This document shows, piece by piece, positions 1 through 6,246 of a stretch of 6,476 bases of DNA. A model generated the notes under the pieces. That model was given only the letters and a program-made list of their open reading frames with translations, searched no databases and was not told the DNA's origin. Numbering within the stretch: position 1 is the stretch's first letter; the number at the start of each line of letters is the position of its first letter. This DNA comes from Candidatus Sulfotelmatobacter sp. GTDB taxonomy: Bacteria; Acidobacteriota; Terriglobia; Terriglobales; Acidobacteriaceae. The stretch covers positions 1 to 6,476 of the forward strand of contig JASIEN010000739.1 of NCBI GenBank assembly GCA_030045935.1. The letters run 5' to 3'. The translations under genes and the position numbers were made by a program.

Positions 1-1061
1 GATCGGGGTATATATTCTTCCCGAATTACGTCTTGCGCATACCAGTGAAAGGCGTGAGCGGCGGCAAAACCATCCCAGGCCCCTTCGAGTGGGCAGGTGC
101 GGGAGATCAGTACTTTGCCGCAATCTTCATTCCCGACGATCCCGCAACTGCCGCAATGGTCACGTTGAGCAATCCATTGCAGGTCCCGCAGAAACAGGGC
201 GCAAAAGAAACCGCCAAGGCAGATGTGCTCGGAATCGCAGTCGGTGACCTGCACGGGGCGACGCACGAGCGGGCCTACATCGGGCCAAAAGAAATGGCGT
301 CGCTGGAAGCAGTAAACGTGCCCACAGTCCACAATGGCGAACCCGATCTTCGCGGTACGGTCGATTATGGCTGGTGGGGCTTGATCGCGCGTCCGTTATT
401 TCTGTGGCTCAAGTGGACACACGAGCACATTGTCTCCAACTGGGGCTGGGCCATTGTTATTCAGACCCTCATTATCACGATCCTGCTGCTGCCGCTGCGC
501 ATCACGCAGATGAAATCAATGCTCAAAATGCAGCGCGTTCAGCCGCAGATCAAGTCGATCCAGGAAAAATATAAGAAGTACAGCCTGCGCGATCCGCGCA
601 AAGCCGCGATGAATGAAGAAGTCGCAGCGCTCTACAAAAAAGAAGGGGTAAATCCCGCCGGCGGGTGCCTGCCACTGCTCATCCAGTTCCCGTTTCTTAT
701 CGCTTATTACAAGATGCTCGGCGTCGCGCTTGATCTGCGTCATGCGCACTGGCTGTGGATTCACGATCTTTCGGCGCGCGACCCGTTTTTCGTCCTGCCG
801 ATCTTGATGATGATTAGCATGTTTGCCATGCAGCGCATGACGCCGCAAACGGGCATGGATCCGGCGCAGCTGCGCATGATGAACTGGATGATGCCACTGA
901 TGATGGGCTTCATCTTCTTCAATTTGCAAGCGGGCCTGAATCTGTATTACGCCGAGACCAATTTAATCTCCATCGCCCAGCAGGCAATCATGAACCGCAC
1001 CAACCTGGGCCGCGAGATGCGCGAAATGATGGAGAAGCGGGCGAGAAAGAAGGAGAAGTAG
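1..1061 (+). CDS. yidC: Membrane protein insertase YidC, 5'-truncated (partial)
   Basis: YidC/Oxa1/Alb3-family insertase that inserts and folds inner-membrane proteins, alone or with SecYEG. The frame is already open at the left edge (first full codon at base 3), so the true start lies outside; the TTG at 33 is not a real start. About 352 codons remain. Bases 3-350 encode the end of the periplasmic P1 beta domain (GPFEWAGAGDQYFAA, then a GPKEM motif), which is typical of Gram-negative YidC. The 60TMM core follows: a membrane helix at about 435-500, a basic cytoplasmic helical hairpin at about 500-640 (KMQRVQPQIK, ALYKKEGVNPAGGCLP), then membrane segments near 665-735, 785-830 and 880-1000, including the conserved WIHDLSARDPFFVLPIL. 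The C-terminus is strongly basic (KRARKKEK). The first retained membrane helix carries Thr (477-479) where E. coli has the groove Arg366. Followed 47 bases later by a jag-like gene, the usual neighbour. Identification is secure. Confidence 0.97.
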   Translation, partial: SGYIFFPNYVLRIPVKGVSGGKTIPGPFEWAGAGDQYFAAIFIPDDPATAAMVTLSNPLQVPQKQGAKETAKADVLGIAVGDLHGATHERAYIGPKEMASLEAVNVPTVHNGEPDLRGTVDYGWWGLIARPLFLWLKWTHEHIVSNWGWAIVIQTLIITILLLPLRITQMKSMLKMQRVQPQIKSIQEKYKKYSLRDPRKAAMNEEVAALYKKEGVNPAGGCLPLLIQFPFLIAYYKMLGVALDLRHAHWLWIHDLSARDPFFVLPILMMISMFAMQRMTPQTGMDPAQLRMMNWMMPLMMGFIFFNLQAGLNLYYAETNLISIAQQAIMNRTNLGREMREMMEKRARKKEK

Positions 1062-1082
1062 CTGCGAGCTTCGAGCCACGAG
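1062..1082 (+). repeat. Three tandem degenerate heptamers after yidC
   Basis: Directly after the yidC stop codon lie three contiguous 7-base units: ctgcgag (1062-1068), cttcgag (1069-1075) and ccacgag (1076-1082). All fit CNNCGAG. The run fills nearly half of the 47-base yidC-jag gap and ends before the putative jag ribosome binding site. It is short and imperfect. It may be a small heptameric simple-sequence repeat or chance. Confidence 0.4.
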
Positions 1083-1108
1083 CAAACAATCTGCAGAGAG
1101 CTGAACCT

Positions 1109-1630
1109 ATGGACAAAGTTGCCGCCGCCAACAAAATAAGCGAATTCTTGAAAGCCGTGGTTACCTACGGAGGGCTGCATCTCAAATACCGAATCGTGGT
1201 TGATCCGCCGCCTCAGGGCGAGTGGGACAAGCCCGAAATCTTTGTCGATTTCTCCGGTCCGGATTCGGTTCTGCTGCTCGACCGCGGTGCCGAACTGCTG
1301 CGGGCGCTGGAGCTGCTTGCCTTTGAAATCCTTCGTCTTCCTTCCCCCGAACACGACAAGATTGCTTTTGATTGCAGGAACCAGCGCGCCAGCCGGTTGC
1401 AAGAGCTGCGCCTGGCAGCTTCGGTTGCGGCAGAGAAGGTCAGGCAAACCGGTACGCCTTATCACTTTGCTCCCATGTCTTCGCGCGAGCGGCGCGTTCT
1501 GCACTTGGCTCTCCGCGATCAGACCGACCTGCGAACCGAAAGCGACGGCGAAGGTTTCAACCGCAGCGTGGTTCTGTATCCGGCGGATTACAAAGCCGCC
1601 GGCAAGCCGGGGCGGCGTGTAACGCCTTAA
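1109..1630 (+). CDS. jag: Jag/KhpB-like R3H-domain RNA-binding protein, divergent KH
   Basis: A 173-residue protein of the Jag (SpoIIIJ-associated, KhpB) family, cytoplasmic and predicted to bind single-stranded nucleic acid. The C-terminal R3H domain is clear: APMSSRERRVLH (121-132) with the signature Arg128-x3-His132, then TESDGEGFNRSVVLYP (143-158). The middle section (about 43-118) aligns with the Jag KH domain (IFVDFSGPDSVLLL, then AAEKVRQTG before the R3H part). The GRRG loop expected after LLI reads DRGA (58-61), so the canonical GxxG is missing. The roughly 50-residue Jag_N domain found in Firmicutes proteins is also absent. ATG 1109 has a weak purine-rich AGAGAG (1095-1100) about 8 bases upstream. 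The position right after yidC strongly supports the call. Family membership is firm; RNA-binding ability of the altered KH part is uncertain. Confidence 0.88.
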   Translation: MDKVAAANKISEFLKAVVTYGGLHLKYRIVVDPPPQGEWDKPEIFVDFSGPDSVLLLDRGAELLRALELLAFEILRLPSPEHDKIAFDCRNQRASRLQELRLAASVAAEKVRQTGTPYHFAPMSSRERRVLHLALRDQTDLRTESDGEGFNRSVVLYPADYKAAGKPGRRVTP

Positions 1631-1722
1631 GCTCTAATCACCGGCCCGAAACCCTTCCTGTACTGAAGCGTCTAAATTCAGGCACAATAGATCGCTTCAA
1701 ACCTTCGCTCAACGAGGATGAC

Positions 1723-3885
1723 ATGCCGCTCATGCGTCAGACCGTTTCTCTTTTGCTGTTAGTATTCCTTTTGGCCACAGTTTTCACCTCCGCACAGAAC
1801 ACATCAACCTCGTCGCAACCAGGTCCGCCGGTCTATCCTCAGACGCGCCGCGGCGATCAGGTCGATGACTATCATGGAACCAAAGTGGCCGATCCTTACC
1901 GCTGGCTCGAAGATACCGACTCGGCGGAGACAAAAGCTTGGGTCGAAGCTGAGAACAAAGTCACCTTCGGCTATCTTGAGCAGATTCCGTACCGCAAAGA
2001 CATTCGCTCGCGCCTGACCAAACTCTGGAACTATGAGCGCTTCACCGTGCCTTACCAGGAGGGCGGACGTTATTTCTTCCAGCACAATACCGGCCTCCAG
2101 AATCAGAACGTGCTGCTCGTAGCTGATTCGATCAGCGCCCAACCCCACGTTCTTCTCGATCCGAATACTCTTTCCACGGACGGTACTGTAGCGCTGGCGG
2201 GCGATGCCATCTCGGACGACGGCAAGCTCATGGCGTATGGCATTGCTACCTCCGGTTCCGACTGGAACGAGTGGCATGTGCGCGATGTCGATACCGGCAA
2301 AGATTTATCTGACGACCTCAAGTGGGTAAAGTTTTCTGGCGCTTCCTGGAGCAAGGACAACAAAGGTTTCTACTACAGTCGTTTTGACGAGCCCAAAGGC
2401 GCAGCCCTGCGCGAAACGAACTATTTTCAGAAGCTCTATTATCACCGGCTGGGGACAGATCAGTCCGAAGACAAGCTGATTTACGAGCGCCCCGATAATA
2501 AAGAAATGGGATTTGGCGGCGACGTCACCGATGACGGGCATTATCTGATCATTACGGTATCGCAGGGTACCGAGCCCAAGAACCGGCTCTACTATAAAGA
2601 TCTAACCCAGCCCGGTGCGCCCGTCGTAAAGCTGCTCGATGATTTTGATGCTGAGTACAGATTCATTGACAATGACGGACCGGTGTTCTGGTTTCACACG
2701 GACCTCGATGCCCCGCGCGGTCGCGTGATTGCGATCGATACTCGCCAACCTGAGCGCGCAAACTGGAAGACCGTTGTTCCGCAGAGCGCGGACAAGCTCG
2801 AGTTCGCAAATGTTGTGGACAATGTTTTTCTGCTCGGATACCTCAAGGATGCATACACCGAGGTTCGCGTCTACGACCTCAACGGCGCCTTTCTGCACAA
2901 GGTCGACTTGCCGGGAATCGGCACGGCAGGAGGTTTCCCGGGCAAGCGCAAAGACAAAGAGACTTTTTATGCATTTACCAGTTTCACTTCTCCCGTGACG
3001 ATTTACCGGTATGAGCCGCAGGCGGGCAAGAGCACCGTGTTCCGCAAACCGCAGGTGGATTTCGACCCCAGCCTCTACGAGACCAAACAGGTTTTCTACC
3101 ACAGCAAAGACGGCACGCGCGTGCCCATGTTCCTGACCTATAAAAAAGGAATCAAGCTCGACGGTCAGAACCCGACACTGCTTTATGGTTACGGTGGATT
3201 TGATATCTCGCTGACGCCAAATTTCACGGTGCCGAATCTGGTCTGGCTTGAGATGGGCGGCATCTACGCGCAACCGAATTTACGCGGCGGCGGAGAGTAC
3301 GGAGAAGAGTGGCATCGGGCAGGAATCAAAGAGAAAAAGCAAAATGTGTTCGATGACTTCATTGCCGCTGCCGAGTGGCTGATTGCGAACAAATACACGT
3401 CAACTCCGAAGCTGGCGATTCGCGGGGGCAGCAACGGCGGATTGCTAGTCGGAGCGAGCGTGACGCAACGTCCCGATCTGTTTGGCGTTACTCTGCCTGA
3501 GGTCGGCGTCATGGATATGCTGCGCTTCCACAAATTTACCATTGGCTGGGCGTGGACCTCCGATTATGGATCGTCCGACAATCCCGAAGATTTCAAGACC
3601 CTGTACGCCTACTCGCCCTTGCACAATCTGAAGCCCGGAACGAAATATCCGCCAACCCTGATCGCGACATCGGACCATGATGACCGCGTGGTTCCCGGCC
3701 ACAGCTTTAAATTTGCCGCCACCATGCAGGCCGATCAGGCCGGACCTGCGCCGATTCTGATCCGCATTGAAACCAAAGCCGGGCACGGCGCTGGAAAGTC
3801 AGTTACCAAGCTTATCGACGAGTTCGCAGACACTTGGTCGTTCATCGCTTACAACGTGGGAATGAACGTGAGCCTGCCGCAGTGA
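1723..3885 (+). CDS. Secreted prolyl oligopeptidase, family S9A
   Basis: A 720-residue prolyl oligopeptidase (serine peptidase S9A, POP), cleaving short peptides after proline. ATG 1723 is chosen because GAGG (1714-1717) sits 5 bases upstream and a signal peptide follows at once: MPLMRQ, a leucine-rich core (8-20) and a likely signal peptidase cut after TSA (Ala24). ATG 1732 is an alternative. The open frame extends upstream through jag but that part is not coding. The N-terminal S9A motif DPYRWLED is at 57-64, then the beta-propeller (roughly 95-435), then the alpha/beta-hydrolase domain (about 455-720). Catalytic residues are visible: Ser570 in GGSNGG, Asp653 in DHDDRVVP, His688 in AGHGAGK. 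Tyr490 (GYGGF, oxyanion hole) and Trp611 (AWTSDYG, proline stacking) match porcine POP Tyr473 and Trp595, and Arg655 matches Arg643. Length fits the family (about 700-730). Complete, with no frameshift; a terminator follows. Likely periplasmic or exported. Confidence 0.96.
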   Translation: MPLMRQTVSLLLLVFLLATVFTSAQNTSTSSQPGPPVYPQTRRGDQVDDYHGTKVADPYRWLEDTDSAETKAWVEAENKVTFGYLEQIPYRKDIRSRLTKLWNYERFTVPYQEGGRYFFQHNTGLQNQNVLLVADSISAQPHVLLDPNTLSTDGTVALAGDAISDDGKLMAYGIATSGSDWNEWHVRDVDTGKDLSDDLKWVKFSGASWSKDNKGFYYSRFDEPKGAALRETNYFQKLYYHRLGTDQSEDKLIYERPDNKEMGFGGDVTDDGHYLIITVSQGTEPKNRLYYKDLTQPGAPVVKLLDDFDAEYRFIDNDGPVFWFHTDLDAPRGRVIAIDTRQPERANWKTVVPQSADKLEFANVVDNVFLLGYLKDAYTEVRVYDLNGAFLHKVDLPGIGTAGGFPGKRKDKETFYAFTSFTSPVTIYRYEPQAGKSTVFRKPQVDFDPSLYETKQVFYHSKDGTRVPMFLTYKKGIKLDGQNPTLLYGYGGFDISLTPNFTVPNLVWLEMGGIYAQPNLRGGGEYGEEWHRAGIKEKKQNVFDDFIAAAEWLIANKYTSTPKLAIRGGSNGGLLVGASVTQRPDLFGVTLPEVGVMDMLRFHKFTIGWAWTSDYGSSDNPEDFKTLYAYSPLHNLKPGTKYPPTLIATSDHDDRVVPGHSFKFAATMQADQAGPAPILIRIETKAGHGAGKSVTKLIDEFADTWSFIAYNVGMNVSLPQ

Positions 3886-3910
3886 ATTGATTCAATTGCA
3901 GCCGTGCGCA

Positions 3911-3955
3911 AGAGGCCGACCGATACTCGGCCTCTCTTGTTATGCTATTTGTTTT
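3911..3955 (+). terminator. Intrinsic terminator after the S9A peptidase gene
   Basis: A 9-bp perfect stem, AGAGGCCGA (3911-3919) with TCGGCCTCT (3927-3935), and a 7-base loop are followed on the + strand by a T-rich run (3936-3955) ending in GTTTTT. It begins 25 bases after the peptidase stop. The opposite strand has no T-rich tail after the hairpin, so it works best rightward, though the hairpin also separates the convergent msrB gene. The T-rich part overlaps the last codons of msrB. Confidence 0.8.
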
Positions 3956-4346
3956 TCGACTTCAAATCGAGCGCGGCCGAATTCATGCAGTACCGCAGGC
4001 CGGTTGGGTTCGGCCCGTCGTCAAAAACGTGTCCCAGGTGCGCGCCGCATTTTGCGCAGCGTGCTTCGGTGCGGACTATTCCGTAGCTCGAGTCTTTGTG
4101 CTCTTCGACTTTGCTGCCATCGGTTGGTTTGTAAAAGCTGGGCCAGCCCGTTCCCGAGTCGAATTTTGTCGTCGAATCGAACAGCGGCTCGCCGCAGCAG
4201 ACGCAGTGATACGTCCCTTCATCCTTGGTCTTCCAGTATTTGCCGGTGAAAGCGCGTTCCGTGCCGGCCTCGCGCGTAACGTGATACTGCTCAGGCGTAA
4301 GCTGCTCTCGCCATTCGCCATCCGTCTTGGCCAGTTTTTCTGCCAT
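3945..4346 (-). CDS. msrB: Peptide-methionine (R)-S-oxide reductase MsrB
   Basis: A 133-residue MsrB that reduces the R epimer of methionine sulfoxide in oxidised proteins, normally with thioredoxin. No signal peptide is seen, so it is cytoplasmic. The structural zinc site is complete: Cys48 and Cys51 (CVCC) with Cys97 and Cys100 (CAKC). The catalytic cysteine is Cys120 in RYCMNSAAL; the signatures GWPSF (67-71) and HLGHVFDDGPNPTG (103-116) are intact. The usual resolving-cysteine position in SGxGWPSF is Thr65, so this belongs to the MsrBs lacking that cysteine. Cys50 is an extra cysteine beside the zinc pair. ATG (complement of 4344-4346) has a strong GGAGGGG (complement of 4357-4363) 10 bases upstream. 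It converges on the peptidase gene with a 59-base gap holding the terminator, and lies 88 bases downstream of the flavin reductase on the same strand. Confidence 0.97.
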   Translation of the reverse strand: MAEKLAKTDGEWREQLTPEQYHVTREAGTERAFTGKYWKTKDEGTYHCVCCGEPLFDSTTKFDSGTGWPSFYKPTDGSKVEEHKDSSYGIVRTEARCAKCGAHLGHVFDDGPNPTGLRYCMNSAALDLKSKNK

Positions 4347-4368
4347 AAAAATAAGTCCCCTCCGGTTA

Positions 4369-4399
4369 TCAATAGTCGGTTGAATTGTGTGCCTGTTAA
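4369..4399 (-). promoter_or_regulatory. Weak candidate promoter for msrB
   Basis: In the 88-base gap upstream of msrB, the minus strand reads TTAACA (complement of 4394-4399, 5 of 6 matches to TTGACA), then 19 bases, then TATTGA (complement of 4369-4374, a poor -10). The spacing is at the upper limit. msrB could equally be read through from the flavin reductase gene, as no hairpin terminator is visible between them. Confidence 0.2.
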
Positions 4400-4434
4400 T
4401 TAGATGATCGATCGCCGGAAAAGTGCCGCGCTAA

Positions 4435-4932
4435 TCACTCGAGGCCCTCTCCCATCTTGCGGTACTTTCCGTGAAAAAACAGCAATGGGTCGCCGTCCCC
4501 CACCACTACGTCTTCAACCTGGGCGATGAAGATCGTATGGTCACCCGCGTCCGCGGCCGACTCTAACCGGCATTCGAGATAGGCCAGCGCACCGTGCAGT
4601 ATTGGTGTGCCCTTCGCGGTACGGTCGAAGCGGGCCCCAGCTTCCTTTTCGGCGCGCTCGTGAGTGCGCGCCGGCTGCGCGTAATAACGTGAAATCGCCT
4701 GCTGGTCGTCTGCCAAAATGTTCACTCCGAACCGCTTCTTGGCATGAAGATGGGCGTGAGTGCGGGCGGTGTGATCTACGCACACCAGCACCAGCACAGG
4801 GTCAAGCGAAACAGACGCGAAAGCGTTTGCCGTCATGCCATGCACTTCGCCATCCAGGTCGAGAGTGATAATGGTTACACCTGTGGCGAAGCAGCCCATC
4901 GCTTTCCGGAATTCGAATGGATCAAGGCTCAT
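4435..4932 (-). CDS. Flavin reductase-like FMN-binding protein (DIM6/NTAB, HpaC-type)
   Basis: A 165-residue single-domain protein of the flavin reductase-like family (split-barrel FMN-binding fold, usually dimeric). Members reduce FMN or FAD with NAD(P)H, often to feed a partner monooxygenase. Visible motifs: FRKAMGCFATGVTIIT (8-23), HGMTANAFASVSLDP (31-45, the flavin-contacting segment), FGVNILADDQ (68-77), GDHTIFIAQVE (130-140) and PLLFFHGKYRKM (149-160). Length matches stand-alone HpaC-like proteins. ATG (complement of 4930-4932) has AGGA (complement of 4939-4942) 6 bases upstream. No monooxygenase is adjacent: msrB lies downstream and the F420 genes cofG-cofD are divergent upstream. Its substrate and partner cannot be told from sequence. 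A link to deazaflavin metabolism is possible only by position. Confidence 0.92.
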   Translation of the reverse strand: MSLDPFEFRKAMGCFATGVTIITLDLDGEVHGMTANAFASVSLDPVLVLVCVDHTARTHAHLHAKKRFGVNILADDQQAISRYYAQPARTHERAEKEAGARFDRTAKGTPILHGALAYLECRLESAADAGDHTIFIAQVEDVVVGDGDPLLFFHGKYRKMGEGLE

Positions 4933-5001
4933 CGTGCGTCCTGGACACGCCTACGTTATCACGTGCACGCCCGATTGCAGATTCGGTGCAAGAGGCTGAT
5001 G

Positions 5002-5007
5002 TATGAT
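5002..5007 (+). promoter_or_regulatory. Possible -10 element ahead of cofG
   Basis: TATGAT (5 of 6 matches to TATAAT) lies 33 bases before ATG 5041 in the cofG/flavin-reductase divergent gap. A TTG-containing hexamer, TTGCAG (4975-4980), is upstream but 21 bases away, too far for a standard sigma-70 pair. If real, it would exclude the alternative cofG start at 4999. Confidence 0.2.
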
Positions 5008-5040
5008 TCGATTGAGCGGCACGTTTCTTGGGCCAGAACC

Positions 5041-6246
5041 ATGAGCGCGCACACCTTGGAGAACAGGCAAGAGGCTGCTTTGCGTGTGGCGGAACTTGCC
5101 GATATATCGCCCGGCACGCCCATTTCGCGCGATCTCGCTTTGCAGTTGATCCGCTGTAGCGATGCCGATCTTCCTGCCCTGCTTTCCGCCGCTCGCACGG
5201 CAAAAGAGAATTTCAAACCTGGAGTCATCACTTATTCGCGCAAGGTTTTTCTTCCTCTAACCAACCTCTGCCGTGACTACTGCGGCTACTGTATTTTTCG
5301 TCGCGATCCCTCGCAACCGGGCGCGCACACGATGACGCCCGATGAGGTTCTTGCAGTTGCTCGAGCCGGCGAAAAACTCGGATGTACGGAAGCGTTATTC
5401 AGCCTGGGCGACAAGCCGGAACTGTTGTTTCCCGAGATGCGCGACACCTTGCGCCATCTAGGCTACAAGTCCACGCTGCATTACCTGGAAGCCATGTGCG
5501 CACTCGTGCTGCACGAAACCAGTTTGCTGCCGCATCCCAATCCCGGCCTGCTTAGCCCCGAATGGATCGAGCGCCTCGCGGCGGTTTCGCCCAGCATGGG
5601 ATTGATGCTGGAAAGCACGAGTTCTACCCTGCTCGGTCCCGGCGCCGCGCACGACAATGCTCCTGACAAAATTCCCGCCCGCCGCCTGCGGACGATTCAA
5701 GAAGCAGGAAAACAGAATGTCCCGTTTACCACCGGCATCCTGATCGGAATCGGCGAAACTCCCGAAGATAGAGTCGATGGCCTGCTTGCCATCCGCGATC
5801 TGCACCAAAGCTATGGGCATATTCAGGAAGTGATCGTGCAGAACTTCCGCGTCAAGCCTGGAATTCCCATGGCTCGTGTCCCCGAGCCAGGCGGCGGTGA
5901 AATGCTCCGTGCCGTGGCGGTAGCTCGCTTGTTAATGCCGGACGTGAATATTCAGGCCCCGCCCAACCTCAATGCGCCATATTATGAAGAGTTGGTGGAT
6001 GCCGGTATCAACGATTGGGGAGGAGTTTCTCCGCTGACTCCCGATTTCATCAATCCCGAAAAACCCTGGCCGCATGTGGACCAACTGCGGTCGCGAACCG
6101 AAAGCAAAGGGTCGCAATTGCGCCAGCGATTGCCAGTTTATCCCGAATTTATATCGAACGTCGTATCACGCCCAGGCTTGCTCGCCGAAAAGCTGCGAGC
6201 TGCCTGCGACCGCGAGGGCCTTGCCGCAGAAAAGAGGGTGGCATGA
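5041..6246 (+). CDS. cofG: 7,8-didemethyl-8-hydroxy-5-deazariboflavin (FO) synthase subunit CofG
   Basis: A 401-residue radical SAM enzyme, the second half-reaction of FO synthesis: it cyclises the CofH product (tyrosine-derived 4-hydroxybenzyl on a ribityl-diaminouracil) to FO, the chromophore of coenzyme F420. The cluster motif is CRDYCGYC, Cys77, Cys81 and Cys84 (C-x3-C-x2-C), preceded by VFLPLTNL and followed by IFRRDP, the CofG rather than CofH pattern. Further family motifs: NFRVKPGIPM near 270, APPNLN at 306-311 and DWGGVSPLTPDFIN from 325. It is a single-domain CofG, not the fused FbiC of actinobacteria. The start is uncertain: ATG 5041 lacks a clear ribosome binding site; in-frame ATG 4999 adds 14 residues and has AGAGG only 3 bases upstream. 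The open frame running back to 4744 is antisense to the flavin reductase and unlikely to be coding. It overlaps cofD by ATGA (6243-6246), implying translational coupling. Confidence 0.95.
   Translation: MSAHTLENRQEAALRVAELADISPGTPISRDLALQLIRCSDADLPALLSAARTAKENFKPGVITYSRKVFLPLTNLCRDYCGYCIFRRDPSQPGAHTMTPDEVLAVARAGEKLGCTEALFSLGDKPELLFPEMRDTLRHLGYKSTLHYLEAMCALVLHETSLLPHPNPGLLSPEWIERLAAVSPSMGLMLESTSSTLLGPGAAHDNAPDKIPARRLRTIQEAGKQNVPFTTGILIGIGETPEDRVDGLLAIRDLHQSYGHIQEVIVQNFRVKPGIPMARVPEPGGGEMLRAVAVARLLMPDVNIQAPPNLNAPYYEELVDAGINDWGGVSPLTPDFINPEKPWPHVDQLRSRTESKGSQLRQRLPVYPEFISNVVSRPGLLAEKLRAACDREGLAAEKRVA

Noticed and set aside
516..1504. Minus-strand open frames opposite yidC and jag (137 and 185 codons)
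   Set aside because: They are shadows of well-supported plus-strand genes, with no family motifs or ribosome binding sites.
1595..1616. GC-rich hairpin GCCGCC...GGCGGC at the end of jag, as a terminator
   Set aside because: It lies within jag's last codons, the loop is awkward, and no T-run follows, so termination is unsupported.
1683..1688. CACAAT as a -10 element for the peptidase gene
   Set aside because: It is a fair -10 match, but no -35-like hexamer is found 16-19 bases upstream, so a promoter cannot be called.
1372..1722. In-frame upstream extension of the peptidase reading frame (117 codons)
   Set aside because: It overlaps jag in another frame, has no S9A similarity, and would bury the signal peptide. 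ATG 1723 has a ribosome binding site and begins the signal peptide directly.
1804..3786. Several minus-strand open frames of 78-223 codons opposite the peptidase gene
   Set aside because: They contain no recognisable motifs and mirror the codon pattern of the real gene in a GC-rich genome.
3942..4403. Open frames of 120-153 codons on the + strand opposite msrB
   Set aside because: They are shadows of msrB, whose zinc and catalytic motifs are unmistakable on the minus strand.
4744..4998. In-frame upstream extension of the cofG reading frame
   Set aside because: It lies antisense to the flavin reductase gene, shows no family motifs, and CofG needs no such N-terminal extension.
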